A stretch of DNA of 29,161 bases, from assembly GCA_031551455.1 (NCBI GenBank), contig JAVBNP010000212.1, forward strand, positions 1 to 29,161. Direction: 5' to 3'. The number at the start of each line of letters is the position of its first letter. Position 1 is the stretch's first letter. The DNA is from JAIRLS01 sp031551455. GTDB lineage: Bacteria; Bacteroidota; Bacteroidia; Bacteroidales; UBA4181. This document shows positions 16,443-25,333 of this stretch, one piece after another. The notes under the pieces are model-generated. The model worked only from the letters and a program-made list of their open reading frames with translations, was not told the origin of the DNA and did not search any database. The position numbers and the translations under genes are program-made.

Positions 16443-17756
16443 ATGAAAAAACAAATAAAAATTTATTCGGCGATTGTTTTTATGCTTCCGATCATGATTT
16501 TTTTGTTCGGATGTTCCGGTCAAACAAAAAAAGAGCTTCCCGAATCGTACGGAATTCCCGCCTACGAAAAAATAACCATCAAAACGGACGGATTGAAAAT
16601 CGAATTGGCCGAACCGGTGATTGTCGATGTTGCGAAAAAACCGGAAGAGTGGGGATTTTTCCAATTCCCCGCATTGTACCGAAATTCGGACGGAGCAATT
16701 GTTGCTCGATGGAATATGGCCGAGGATGCGATACGCAGTTACGGAAAAGACGGTCATGCATACAAAATTTCGACGGACGAAGGCAAAACATGGCATGATT
16801 CGGATAATCCTTTATCGGTTCGGGACCCGGGTACTCTTCTTCCCAACGGCGACAGAATTTCCGTATATACTCCCCAAGCGCGGGTGGTGAAGGAAATATC
16901 GCTTCCCGCTCCCGTCGATTCCGCGGATGAATCGTACGGAAGAGTATTTATTTATTACCGATTGAACGAGCTTCCGGATTTTCTGCAAGGCGTATATCTG
17001 AACAGATTACCGAAAGGCGGCACCGAACAGCAAAGAGAACATGCCGTTATAAACGATGTTAATGCTGTTCGTTACTCCGAAACGGGAATGATCCCAATCG
17101 TTTGGTGGGGAGACATGCATGTTGCTCCCGATTCTTCCGTTATTACGGGAATTTATCCCGCCGCATACGAAAATAAAACACGCGGAAAAGTTGATCCTTC
17201 GGGAGTTTCGTTCTATCGGTCCACGGATAACGGACATACTTGGGATATTCTGGGGCACATTCCTTACACGCCCGATTTGAAAAAGGATTCCTGCGGCCTT
17301 AGACGTCTCGCACTGGGATTCACGGAACCCGCATTCGAAATTTTGCCCGACGGAACATTTCTTTGCGTTATGCGGACGGCGGACGGATACGATAACAGTC
17401 CGATGTATGCTACTTATTCCCGAGATATGGGCGTTTCGTGGTCTCATCCCGAGCCTTTTACTCTTTTCGGAGTTTTTCCGAGGCTGTTAAATTTGGAAAA
17501 CGGAGTGGTTGCACTGACTTCCGGGAGACCGGGCGTACAATTACGATTTTTGACGGACGGCAAAAACGGACATTGGACAAAAGCATTGGAAATGTTGCCG
17601 TTTAACAATGAAACGACTTCTTGCGGTTACACGGGACTTTTGGCTCTCGGGGAAAATCGCTTTTTAATCATTTATTCCGACTTCTTGTATCAAACGAAAA
17701 CGGGGGAATCGAGAAAAGCAATTAAAGTCAGAGAAGTTACCGTTACGCCCGAATAG
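16443..17756 (+). CDS. BNR-repeat sialidase-like lipoprotein
   Basis: The 437-residue protein is exported and lipidated (signal peptide with lipobox LFGC, Cys24). Three Asp-box (BNR) motifs show a six-bladed beta-propeller: STDEGKTW (110-117), STDNGHTW (260-267) and SRDMGVSW (326-333). In this fold bacterial sialidases (GH33) and related enzymes cleave terminal sialic acid or other sugars. A Glu-rich FTEPAFE segment (about 293-299) and an Arg in MRTADG (310-315) could be active-site residues, but I cannot align the full catalytic set. It is therefore called sialidase-like. It stands alone, flanked by valS and a terminator, with no sialic-acid catabolic genes in view. Confidence 0.78.
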   Translation: MKKQIKIYSAIVFMLPIMIFLFGCSGQTKKELPESYGIPAYEKITIKTDGLKIELAEPVIVDVAKKPEEWGFFQFPALYRNSDGAIVARWNMAEDAIRSYGKDGHAYKISTDEGKTWHDSDNPLSVRDPGTLLPNGDRISVYTPQARVVKEISLPAPVDSADESYGRVFIYYRLNELPDFLQGVYLNRLPKGGTEQQREHAVINDVNAVRYSETGMIPIVWWGDMHVAPDSSVITGIYPAAYENKTRGKVDPSGVSFYRSTDNGHTWDILGHIPYTPDLKKDSCGLRRLALGFTEPAFEILPDGTFLCVMRTADGYDNSPMYATYSRDMGVSWSHPEPFTLFGVFPRLLNLENGVVALTSGRPGVQLRFLTDGKNGHWTKALEMLPFNNETTSCGYTGLLALGENRFLIIYSDFLYQTKTGESRKAIKVREVTVTPE

Positions 17757-17781
17757 AACGAACATTGCTTATATAAACGAT

Positions 17782-17816
17782 AAAAAGCGCAACACGGATA
17801 ACCGTTTGCGCTTTTT
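17782..17816. terminator. Bidirectional intrinsic terminator between the sialidase-like and ppiD-like genes
   Basis: AAAAAGCGCAA (17782-17792) pairs exactly with TTGCGCTTTTT (17806-17816), with an inner ACGG-ATAA-CCGT stem. A run of A on one side and T on the other gives a U-tract in both directions. It serves the convergent genes ending at 17756 and 17855. Confidence 0.85.
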
Positions 17817-17854
17817 CATCTTAAAATCTATATCTGTAACTTAAGACCTTATAA

Positions 17855-19945
17855 TCAATAAAATTTCGACCGCATATCTTTAATTTCGGCAGCTTTGCGA
17901 AGCGCTTGAACCGATTCCGATATGGAACGATTATCATATGTCGAAGCCAACCGTTCTTTGGCTTGTTCGAGAGCGCCTTCTTCGGGTTCAATGATTTGTT
18001 TGACGGTAATCAAGTACACGCCGTTGATTCCTTCAATCGGCTGCGAAATACCCCCTTCTTTTTCGGATGCCGCAGCAGCAATTAATTGCGGTTCCACTCC
18101 GGCATTCGGAACGGAAAATGCCGAAAATGCTATTCCGGATGCTGACTCGACAGGTAATTGCAGACTTACTGCCAAATCGGAAAATGATTGTGCCTTTTTT
18201 ACGGCTTCCGAAAAGCTTGTCGCAATTTGTTCCGCTTTCTTTTCTTTGCGCACGGCAAGTTCTATCTCGCCCGATACTTGTTCAAACGGAGCAATGCCTT
18301 TTTTGCGCACGTTTTTCAAAACGGCTACCACGTATGCTTCTTCGAGCGTAAACACATCGGAAACTTCACTTTTTTTGGCGTTGTATGCCCATCTGACAAT
18401 CTGCCGTCCCGACGATAGTCCGGGAATCATGCCGTCATTTTCGCCGATGTATGATGCAACGCGTTTGGTGATATTTTGCGTACCGGTTGACGCGTCAAAT
18501 TGAGTTTCCGTACGGTTTTCGACGGCAAACTTGCTGGCTTGCGAATAAATGGTTTGTTCCGTTCTTGTACTCGGAATGATGTTATGTTGAAGCGTGGCAA
18601 TTTGCACCTTCTTGTTTTCTTTTCCCCTTTCGGTTACTTGCACGACAAATATGCCTTGTTGACTTTCCATCTTGGATACTTCGCCTTTTTTCATGCCGAA
18701 AAGCGTTTCGGACATGGAACCGACCTGCATTTCCGCTTCCCGAATCCATCCGATGTCTCCTTTGGTGTCGGCAACACCCGGATCCGCCGAATATTTGGTT
18801 GCCAATGCGGAAAAATCGGCTCCTTTTTCAACGGCTGCTTTGATACTGTCGGCTAATGCAACCGCATTATTATAACCTTGTTGGGTTTGTTGCTTCGGCA
18901 AAAGAATAATTTGACGCACTTTAACCGAATCGGGACGGTTTTCGAATTTGATCGTTTTGACCAATTTCAATGCTTCGCCTTCTTGATAAGGTCCAACTAC
19001 GGTGCCGACTTCCTCATCAAATAATTCCGCCGCTTGAACGGGAAGTTGATCGCGTGTCAAGAACCGACCGTCGAAAGGTACTTTGGAATTCATGTTGACA
19101 AATTGCGACGCATTTTCGGTCTGTGCGAATTCGGGTTTGATTTTTGCCATCCATTCATCGGCGGCAGTTCTGTCTTCCTGCGACGGAACAATGGGAAAAG
19201 CCACATATTCGATATCGCGTGACGTTTCCTGTTCCCATTGTTTTTTATTTTTTTCGTAATACTTTTTCAAATCGGCCGTTGTCACTTTCACGGCGCTGTC
19301 GGGAATCGTTGTGTATTGTTTTACCACGTAATCGAAATCGACTTTTTTGTTGATTTCCGTATTTTCGTTTTCACCCATAAAAACGGGAACATACATTCCT
19401 TTGGATACCAAGCCGCCGAACTTTTGAACGTAACGTTCTTCGAGTAAACTTTTTTCCAGCAAATTCCATTGTTGCGCATCGTTGGGATTGTTTCCCTTGT
19501 TTTTAAGGAAATTAATCAACAGGGAACGATCGAATTCTCCGGTTTGTTGATTGACAAAATATTGCCTGATGCGGGGATTGGGATTGGGACCTTGTATCAT
19601 GTCGAACAATTCTTCGGGCGATACGGTCAATCCCGTTTGTTCGTATTCTTTTTTCATGATCTCTTCGCGGACCATCATTTCCCAAGCTTGTCCGCGGACC
19701 ATATCCAACGTACGTTCGTCCAAACTGCTTTGGCCCGTGTTTTGTTTGTACATGTTGGTCAGTTCGGTGATTTTATTTTCATAATCCTGCCAAACAAGCG
19801 TTTTTCCGTTTATTTCGGCGATGTTGTAATTATTGCGATTGCTTTTGGGAACAAAATCACCAATGATAAATGCAAGCAACGCAATACCGATGACCACCGA
19901 TACAATGATGCCGCCTTTTTTTCTAATGCTCTCTAATACTGCCAT
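17855..19945 (-). CDS. PpiD-like membrane-anchored peptidyl-prolyl isomerase/foldase
   Basis: The 696-residue protein is anchored by one N-terminal helix (about 13-33, IIVSVVIGIALLAFIIGDFVP) with a large periplasmic part, the layout of PpiD, which helps newly secreted proteins fold. A SurA_N-type chaperone region follows (from about residue 40; TVSPEELFDMIQGPN). The parvulin (PPIC) domain is at about 340-460, from VKVRQIILLPKQ to QQGIFVVQVTER and including GADFSALATKYSADPG. A second SurA-like region ends the protein. This size and order are usual in Bacteroidetes. A candidate promoter is at 19990-20023. Confidence 0.9.
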   Translation of the reverse strand: MAVLESIRKKGGIIVSVVIGIALLAFIIGDFVPKSNRNNYNIAEINGKTLVWQDYENKITELTNMYKQNTGQSSLDERTLDMVRGQAWEMMVREEIMKKEYEQTGLTVSPEELFDMIQGPNPNPRIRQYFVNQQTGEFDRSLLINFLKNKGNNPNDAQQWNLLEKSLLEERYVQKFGGLVSKGMYVPVFMGENENTEINKKVDFDYVVKQYTTIPDSAVKVTTADLKKYYEKNKKQWEQETSRDIEYVAFPIVPSQEDRTAADEWMAKIKPEFAQTENASQFVNMNSKVPFDGRFLTRDQLPVQAAELFDEEVGTVVGPYQEGEALKLVKTIKFENRPDSVKVRQIILLPKQQTQQGYNNAVALADSIKAAVEKGADFSALATKYSADPGVADTKGDIGWIREAEMQVGSMSETLFGMKKGEVSKMESQQGIFVVQVTERGKENKKVQIATLQHNIIPSTRTEQTIYSQASKFAVENRTETQFDASTGTQNITKRVASYIGENDGMIPGLSSGRQIVRWAYNAKKSEVSDVFTLEEAYVVAVLKNVRKKGIAPFEQVSGEIELAVRKEKKAEQIATSFSEAVKKAQSFSDLAVSLQLPVESASGIAFSAFSVPNAGVEPQLIAAAASEKEGGISQPIEGINGVYLITVKQIIEPEEGALEQAKERLASTYDNRSISESVQALRKAAEIKDMRSKFY

Positions 19946-19989
19946 TTTATGGTTCTGTTTTTATGTCTGACTCGAAAAAAATGAAGGCA

Positions 19990-20023
19990 CGAAGATATTA
20001 AAAAATAGGAATATAAATACAAA
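19990..20023 (-). promoter_or_regulatory. Candidate promoter of the ppiD-like gene
   Basis: Minus-strand TTTG (20023-20020) lies 22 nt upstream of TATCTTCG (19997-19990), one base off the TAnnTTTG box. It sits 45 nt before the ATG at 19945. Confidence 0.4.
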
Positions 20024-20064
20024 AACACGAAAAAATAGTCGACAACCGGCAATCCGTTACCAAA

Positions 20065-20691
20065 TTATTTCACGGCTCTCAACATTTCCCGCTTTCCCGG
20101 AGGACCGGGCAATCGTTCCGTAACGAACCCGACACGTTGAAGCGTTCGACGAACTTCGCCTTTAGCGCAATAGGTGGTTAACAAGGCTTGCGAATTCATC
20201 GCGGCAAAAAGTTCGGCAAAAAGTTCGCGGCTCCACATCTCGGGTTGAACCGAAGGCGAGAAAGCATCAAAATACACAACGTCGAATTTACGGGTAAATG
20301 TTGCCCGCAACAAGTCGACATTGCGCTTATGCAATACAAAATTCGGCGAGATTTTCGTCGGTTGTTCCCATGGAATAAAATGCAGTTTTCGAAATAATTC
20401 GTCGTCCGACAATTCCCGAACAATTGATTCTTCCAAGGGATAAAGCTCGACGGATTCGTAATAAGTGGGACGTTGCATTCTTTCGGCTTCCCGTAACGTA
20501 AGATATGCATTTAATCCCGTACCGAATCCTATTTCCAACACGGAAACGGGATCGGCCTTTGATGCCGTATATCCCGCATCGATAAAAACCGTTTTCGATT
20601 CGCCCGCAGCGCCGAACGTTGACCCGTAATGTTCCCCGAAACGTTGGGAATAAACGGTTTTTGATCCGTCGTCGGTTGTTTTGACAAGCAT
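20065..20691 (-). CDS. mnmD: tRNA (5-methylaminomethyl-2-thiouridine)(34)-methyltransferase MnmD
   Basis: MnmD finishes the mnm5s2U34 modification in the wobble position of certain tRNAs, using S-adenosylmethionine. The 208-residue protein matches the methyltransferase half of MnmC: the SAM loop VLEIGFGTGLNAYL (about 49-62), then FDVVYFDAFSPSVQPEMWS (about 136-154), whose FDAFSP signature is specific to the family. The FAD oxidase half of MnmC is absent, so this is the stand-alone form. Its start is 54 bp after the pyk stop, so the two probably share a transcript. Confidence 0.93.
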   Translation of the reverse strand: MLVKTTDDGSKTVYSQRFGEHYGSTFGAAGESKTVFIDAGYTASKADPVSVLEIGFGTGLNAYLTLREAERMQRPTYYESVELYPLEESIVRELSDDELFRKLHFIPWEQPTKISPNFVLHKRNVDLLRATFTRKFDVVYFDAFSPSVQPEMWSRELFAELFAAMNSQALLTTYCAKGEVRRTLQRVGFVTERLPGPPGKREMLRAVK

Positions 20692-20744
20692 AAGGATGTA
20701 TTCACCGGCATTACGCGTGTTACGAATGCACGCAAACGAATCGC

Positions 20745-22163
20745 TTAATTTACGTAGGACAGTTTGACCATATTCGTTTGGCCCTTTTCTTCGAAAGGCG
20801 TGCTTCCGACATGTACCACCACATCTCCCTTTTTGATGTATCCGCGTTCTTTCAGATTTTGAATGGATTGATCAATGGCGTCGTCAATGCTGTCGGTTTC
20901 TTCGGAATGATATGCATGAGCGCCCCAAATAAGCGCCATCTTACGAACCAAGGCTTTGTTGCGGGTAAAAACAAAGGTTTCCGCTTGCGGACGATGGCTG
21001 GAGATACGCATGGCGGTGTATCCCGAAAAGGTAAATATTACGATGGCTTTAGCATTTGCTTGATCGGCCAAGCGGCATGCGTTCAAGCAAATGGAATCGG
21101 GTAAAAACGTTCGACTTCGAATATCGGGCAATGTTTCACGATTGTATTGAAACCCATGAGCTTCGGTCCAGTCGATAATCTGACGCATAGCCTTAACCGC
21201 TTCCACGGGATATCTTCCGTTGGCGGTTTCGGCGCTTAACATCACGGCATCGGCACCGTCAAGCACGGCATTGGCCACATCATTGGCTTCGGCTCGGGTG
21301 GGACGAAAATTGGTGATCATGCTTTCGAGCATCTGCGTGGCAATCACCACCGGCTTGGCTTGTACGATACATTTGCGGGCAATCTCCTTTTGTATCATCG
21401 GCACACGGTCAAACGGAACTTCAACACCCAAGTCGCCGCGAGCTACCATAATGCCGTTGGATGCGTCGATAATGGCATCTATGTTTTCCAAAGCTTCGGG
21501 TTTTTCGATTTTGGCAATGATACGGGCAAATTTCTTTTTCGACCGTAATAAGTCACGCAGCGGAATCAAATCATCAGCCGAACGAACAAACGACAATGCA
21601 ATCCAATCAACGTTATAATCCAACGCAAAAGCGGCGTCAGCCAAGTCTTTCTCGGTAAGAGCGGGAAGCGATATCTTGGTGTCGGGCAAATTAATGCCTT
21701 TCCTTGAGGTCAACATGCCGCCGTAAATGACTTTTGCCGTCACCTTGTCTTTTTTGTTGGTCTTCAACACTTCCAATTTCAACTTTCCGTCGTCGAGCAG
21801 AATCATTTCTCCCGCTTTAACGTCCTTGGGAAATCCGTTGTAATTGACATACAGTTTCTTTTCCGTACCGAGACATTCGGTAGTTACCAAATCGACTGTT
21901 TGCCCATCTTGAAGCACAACGGCCGTATTTTCGATGTCGCCGATGCGGAGTTTAGGACCTTGCAAATCGGCCAAAATGGTAACATTGGTCCGCATTTCTT
22001 GATTTAATTCAATGATGTTTTGAATATTTTTCCCGTGATCGTCATGCGTTCCGTGCGAAAAATTCAAACGACATACATTGATTCCCGCCGCAAATAATTG
22101 GCGAAGCACATCCTTTGATGCCGATGCCGGCCCAATGGTGGCAATAACTTTTGTGTGACTCAT
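20745..22163 (-). CDS. pyk: Pyruvate kinase
   Basis: Pyruvate kinase makes pyruvate and ATP from phosphoenolpyruvate and ADP at the end of glycolysis. The 472-residue product is full length. It begins SHTKVIATIGPAS, contains the active-site signature RIIAKIEKPEALENID and the MVARGDLGVEVP loop, then the metal/phosphate segment TRAEANDVANAVLDGADAVMLSAETANGRYP, and ends with the C-terminal regulatory domain. The 114-bp gap upstream, facing the S9 peptidase stop, is filled by palindromic repeat DNA (22183-22317), so the promoter may lie in or near that repeat, or the gene is read from upstream. Confidence 0.97.
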   Translation of the reverse strand: MSHTKVIATIGPASASKDVLRQLFAAGINVCRLNFSHGTHDDHGKNIQNIIELNQEMRTNVTILADLQGPKLRIGDIENTAVVLQDGQTVDLVTTECLGTEKKLYVNYNGFPKDVKAGEMILLDDGKLKLEVLKTNKKDKVTAKVIYGGMLTSRKGINLPDTKISLPALTEKDLADAAFALDYNVDWIALSFVRSADDLIPLRDLLRSKKKFARIIAKIEKPEALENIDAIIDASNGIMVARGDLGVEVPFDRVPMIQKEIARKCIVQAKPVVIATQMLESMITNFRPTRAEANDVANAVLDGADAVMLSAETANGRYPVEAVKAMRQIIDWTEAHGFQYNRETLPDIRSRTFLPDSICLNACRLADQANAKAIVIFTFSGYTAMRISSHRPQAETFVFTRNKALVRKMALIWGAHAYHSEETDSIDDAIDQSIQNLKERGYIKKGDVVVHVGSTPFEEKGQTNMVKLSYVN

Positions 22164-22182
22164 GAAATATTATTTTTATTTA

Positions 22183-22317
22183 GGCCTCACCCCCGGCCCC
22201 CTCTCCCAAAGAAAGGGGAAGAGTGCTATCCGCCGACAGTGCAAATAATAATGTTCGCACGATCGATGAGTAGCACGTTATTCCCTCCCCAATTGGGGGA
22301 GGGCCGGGGAGGGGCTT
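22183..22317. repeat. Nested palindromic intergenic repeat overlapping the S9 peptidase 3' end
   Basis: The left arm (GGCCTCACCCCCGGCCCC from 22183) and right arm (GGGCCGGGGAGGGGC to 22315) are approximate inverted copies. Inside them GTGCTA (22223-22228) pairs with TAGCAC (22271-22276). Each arm also folds locally, for example CCCTCCCC with GGGGGAGGG around 22284-22303. The very C/G-rich arms contrast with the AT-rich flanks. The right arm supplies the last codons and the TAA stop of the S9 peptidase gene. Confidence 0.7.
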
Positions 22318-24422
22318 CCAATTAATTTACATAAAAAAGCGTATTCGAGTGCCGTTTCGCGGTAACGTTCGAATCGTCCCGATGCCCCTCCGTGTCCTGC
22401 ACCCATATTGGTATGCAACAATAAAAGGTTTCGGTCGGTTTTAAATTCACGTAATTTGGCAACCCATTTGGCCGGCTCCCAATATTGTACTTGCGAATCA
22501 TGCAATCCGGTTGTCACCAACATGTTCGGATAGTCTTGCGCTTTTACGTTATCGTAAGGCGAATAAGACATCATGTATTGATAATACGGCTCCTCCTCGG
22601 GATTACCCCATTCCACATACTCGCCGGTGGTGAGCGGAACGGTTTTGTCGCTCATTGTGGTAATCACATCGACAAAAGGTACGGCTGCAATCACTCCTTT
22701 AAACAAATCGGGACGCATATTGATCACTGCACCCATCAATAATCCGCCGGCGCTTCCGCCCATGGCGAATAAATGTTCGGTATCTGTATATTTTTCGGAA
22801 ACAAGATGCTCGGCACATGCAATAAAATCGGTAAACGTATTTCGCTTGTGCAATAACTTCCCGTCCTCGTACCACTGCCGTCCGAGATAACATCCGCCGC
22901 GAATGTGCGCAATGGCAAAGACGAATCCTCTGTCGAGAAGGCTGATTCGGGCGGAATTGAAATCGGGTTCCACATTGACGCCGTATGATCCGTATCCGTA
23001 CAAAAGCAACGGTGTATGACCGGTTAAAGGAATATCTTTACGATAAACTAACGAAACAGGCACTCGTTTTCCGTCGGTTGTCGGAGCATACAAACGTTTG
23101 GCGACATACTCGTCGGGATTGTATCCTCCCACCACTTCCTGTTGTTTGAGTAAGGTTTTTTTATGCGTCCGCATATTGTAATCGTATGTCGAATTGGGCG
23201 TTGTGAGTGAACTGTACGAGAAACGCAACAAATCGGTATCGAACAACGGATTATAGGATATTCCTGCCGTATAGACCTCTTCGCCGAAATCGAGATAATG
23301 TTCGCCGTTTCCGAGCATCGATCTGATGCGTAAGTTCACCAATCCGTTTTTACGTTCGGCTACCACCATGAAATCATTGAACAGTTCGATCTCTTCCAAC
23401 AGTACATCCGATCGATGCGGAATCACTTCTTTCCAGTTTTCTCTTGAAGGCGCGGACACCGATGTTTCCATTAATCGAAAATTTTCGGCCTTGTAATTGG
23501 TAACAACGTAAAATTTATCTCCGTAATGTGTTATTTGATATTCCAAATTATCCTCGCGAGGTTGCACTACACGAAATTTCCCGTCGGGATCATCCGCGTT
23601 CAGAAATCGATATTCGGTAGACGTGTTATTGTACACCAACAATATGATCATCTTATCTGATTTCGAACGGTACACCATCAAATCGTAGGCTTCGTCGGTT
23701 TCCTCGAAAAGAAGTTTATCCGGTTGATTGGAACCCGAACGGTGCACCATCAATTTATCCGACCGAAGCGTTTCCGTATCCTTCAAGCAATAAAACAGGG
23801 TTTTGTTGTCGTTTGCCCAAGCCATGTTACCGTCGGTATCGTCGATATGTACATTAAGATCTTTCCCGGTCCGTAAATCTTTGAACATAATCGTATACAA
23901 GCGACGACTGATCGTATCGACGGAGTATGCCAATGTTTCATTATTCGGGCTAACCTCGTAAGCGCCGACGTGAAAATAGTCATGTCCTTTCGCTGCTACG
24001 TTGCAATTCAGCATGATTTCTTCCGCAGCGTCCGGAGATCCTTTTTTACGACAATACAACGGGTATTCGCCGCCCTTTTCGTAACGAGTGTAATAATAAT
24101 ATCCATTTTTAAAATACGGAACCGATTGATCATCTTGCTTAATACGGGAAGTGATTTCGGTAAAAAGTTGTTCCCGCAAACCTTTCACATCGCTCATCAT
24201 TGCATCGGTGTAAGCATTTTCAGCCTCCAAATACGCGATAACGTTCGGATTATCACGTTCCTTCAGCCAATAATAATTATCGACACGTTTGTGTCCCGCC
24301 GTTGTGAGCGTCACGGGAATTTTTTCGGCTACGGGAGATTTCATATCGATTTTTGATGAACTTGATTGACATCCGACCGGGACGATAACCGACAAAAAAG
24401 CAAGAATGTTAACGATCCTCAC
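22278..24422 (-). CDS. ptrB: S9 family oligopeptidase B / prolyl oligopeptidase-like, lipoprotein
   Basis: This serine peptidase cuts short peptides; a propeller over the active site keeps out folded proteins. The C-terminal alpha/beta-hydrolase carries the full triad: Ser in GGSAGG (about residue 557), Asp in TTGLHDSQVQYWEP and His in NMGAGHGG. The N-terminal propeller spans about 70-430. From the GTG at 24422 the protein starts MRIVNILAFLSVIVPVGC, a lipoprotein signal with lipobox VPVGC, so it is exported; the longer frame needs a TTG start inside the -7 box at 24441-24448. The last residues, SPSPALPQLGRE, and the stop come from the repeat 22183-22317 rather than from the usual family end. 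Family certain, oligopeptidase B subtype likely. Confidence 0.9.
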   Translation of the reverse strand: MRIVNILAFLSVIVPVGCQSSSSKIDMKSPVAEKIPVTLTTAGHKRVDNYYWLKERDNPNVIAYLEAENAYTDAMMSDVKGLREQLFTEITSRIKQDDQSVPYFKNGYYYYTRYEKGGEYPLYCRKKGSPDAAEEIMLNCNVAAKGHDYFHVGAYEVSPNNETLAYSVDTISRRLYTIMFKDLRTGKDLNVHIDDTDGNMAWANDNKTLFYCLKDTETLRSDKLMVHRSGSNQPDKLLFEETDEAYDLMVYRSKSDKMIILLVYNNTSTEYRFLNADDPDGKFRVVQPREDNLEYQITHYGDKFYVVTNYKAENFRLMETSVSAPSRENWKEVIPHRSDVLLEEIELFNDFMVVAERKNGLVNLRIRSMLGNGEHYLDFGEEVYTAGISYNPLFDTDLLRFSYSSLTTPNSTYDYNMRTHKKTLLKQQEVVGGYNPDEYVAKRLYAPTTDGKRVPVSLVYRKDIPLTGHTPLLLYGYGSYGVNVEPDFNSARISLLDRGFVFAIAHIRGGCYLGRQWYEDGKLLHKRNTFTDFIACAEHLVSEKYTDTEHLFAMGGSAGGLLMGAVINMRPDLFKGVIAAVPFVDVITTMSDKTVPLTTGEYVEWGNPEEEPYYQYMMSYSPYDNVKAQDYPNMLVTTGLHDSQVQYWEPAKWVAKLREFKTDRNLLLLHTNMGAGHGGASGRFERYRETALEYAFLCKLIGSPSPALPQLGRE

Positions 24423-24440
24423 GGTAAAAATATTAAGGCG

Positions 24441-24448
24441 CAAATCTA
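24441..24448 (-). promoter_or_regulatory. Candidate -7 box for the S9 peptidase gene
   Basis: Minus-strand TAGATTTG (24448-24441) fits TAnnTTTG. If used, transcription begins near 24434 and favours the GTG start at 24422. No -33 element is evident. Confidence 0.4.
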
Positions 24449-24481
24449 CGCATTTTCGAAATCAATTCGGTTAATAAATAC

Positions 24482-24506
24482 GAAACGGGGCAATTAACCC
24501 CGTTTC
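24482..24506. terminator. Hairpin downstream of the small lipoprotein gene
   Basis: GAAACGGGG (24482-24490) pairs exactly with CCCCGTTTC (24498-24506) around a 7-nt loop, 28 nt past the stop of the minus-strand lipoprotein gene. The T-run follows on the plus side, and A/T-rich sequence on the other, so termination is plausible on the minus strand but not strong. Confidence 0.6.
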
Positions 24507-24534
24507 TCGTATTTTTTCGGAATGTTCCGTTAAC

Positions 24535-25077
24535 CTATTTTCTTGTCCCGTCATAAACAATCTCACCGGAAACAGGAGACTCAATTGTTCGACCACCAAC
24601 CTGCATGGTTGCCGTTCCCGAATATGATCCGCTGAAATGAAAAGAATTTGGGGTAATTGTTCCGGAAGGAATTTCGTACTCAACGACATAAGTGTAATTT
24701 ACTTCGTTTCCGCTCGTCGGATCGGTCATTTTTCCCGTAACCGGAATAAGATCACCATCTTTGTAGGGTGGTATAATCCCGAGATTTCCGTTATCATCCA
24801 CGAAGGCTAATATATTATCATTTTCCCCTTCACTGAAATTAATTGCGGCTTCGCCGGTAATAAAATCAACTCTTTGTACAACTTTGGTGCGATTTTCGCT
24901 AAAGGGAACGGTTATCGGAGGATCAAAATCCGCAAAAACCATTTCTCCCGTAATGGTACAAGCATACGTGCCCTCATATTTCTCACGATAATCGGTTAAA
25001 TCTTTATTATTGCAGGAATTCAATATAACCGAAACCGATATAAAAGTTAAAAGAAACAGAATTTGTTTTATTTTCAT
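24535..25077 (-). CDS. Lipoprotein of unknown function
   Basis: The 180-residue protein has a lipoprotein signal peptide (MKIKQILFLLTFISVSVILNSC, Cys22). The remaining 158 residues are rich in beta-strand patterns and Gly/Thr/Ser, for example YEGTYACTITGEMVF, FSGSYSGTATMQVGG and ESPVSGEIVYDG, suggesting a small beta-barrel or beta-sandwich; the two G-x-Y/T-x-x-T/S-M segments at each end may be an internal repeat. I recognise no family. It lies between the S9 peptidase and a GH123-like gene on the same strand with gaps of 112 and 256 bp, so co-transcription is not obvious. Confidence 0.8.
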   Translation of the reverse strand: MKIKQILFLLTFISVSVILNSCNNKDLTDYREKYEGTYACTITGEMVFADFDPPITVPFSENRTKVVQRVDFITGEAAINFSEGENDNILAFVDDNGNLGIIPPYKDGDLIPVTGKMTDPTSGNEVNYTYVVEYEIPSGTITPNSFHFSGSYSGTATMQVGGRTIESPVSGEIVYDGTRK

Positions 25078-25333
25078 GTGCTATAAATTTTGATATTTAT
25101 CATTAATGCTATTTTTGGTTCATATATGATGTCCTTATACAGAACACTATGTAATATATTTCCGAAACAAAATATTATTTTCTATTTCCTGCAATTTTTA
25201 TGCCGACAAGTATTTTTAATAAAAATACGGAAACGAAATGTCTGACAAACAAAACACTGTCTCTGATATATGCTGTTTAAAAAGGTTTTCGATTTTCCCT
25301 TTGCAAAAAATCGCAAATCATCAATTTACGGGA
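25078..25333. other. AT-rich intergenic region with weak hairpins
   Basis: No gene is seen. GTATTTTT-AAT-AAAAATAC (25210-25228) is an exact but AT-only hairpin and CGATTTT/AAAATCG (25290-25313) a second one; either could help end the GH123-like transcript. No clear promoter box for the lipoprotein gene was found. Confidence 0.45.
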
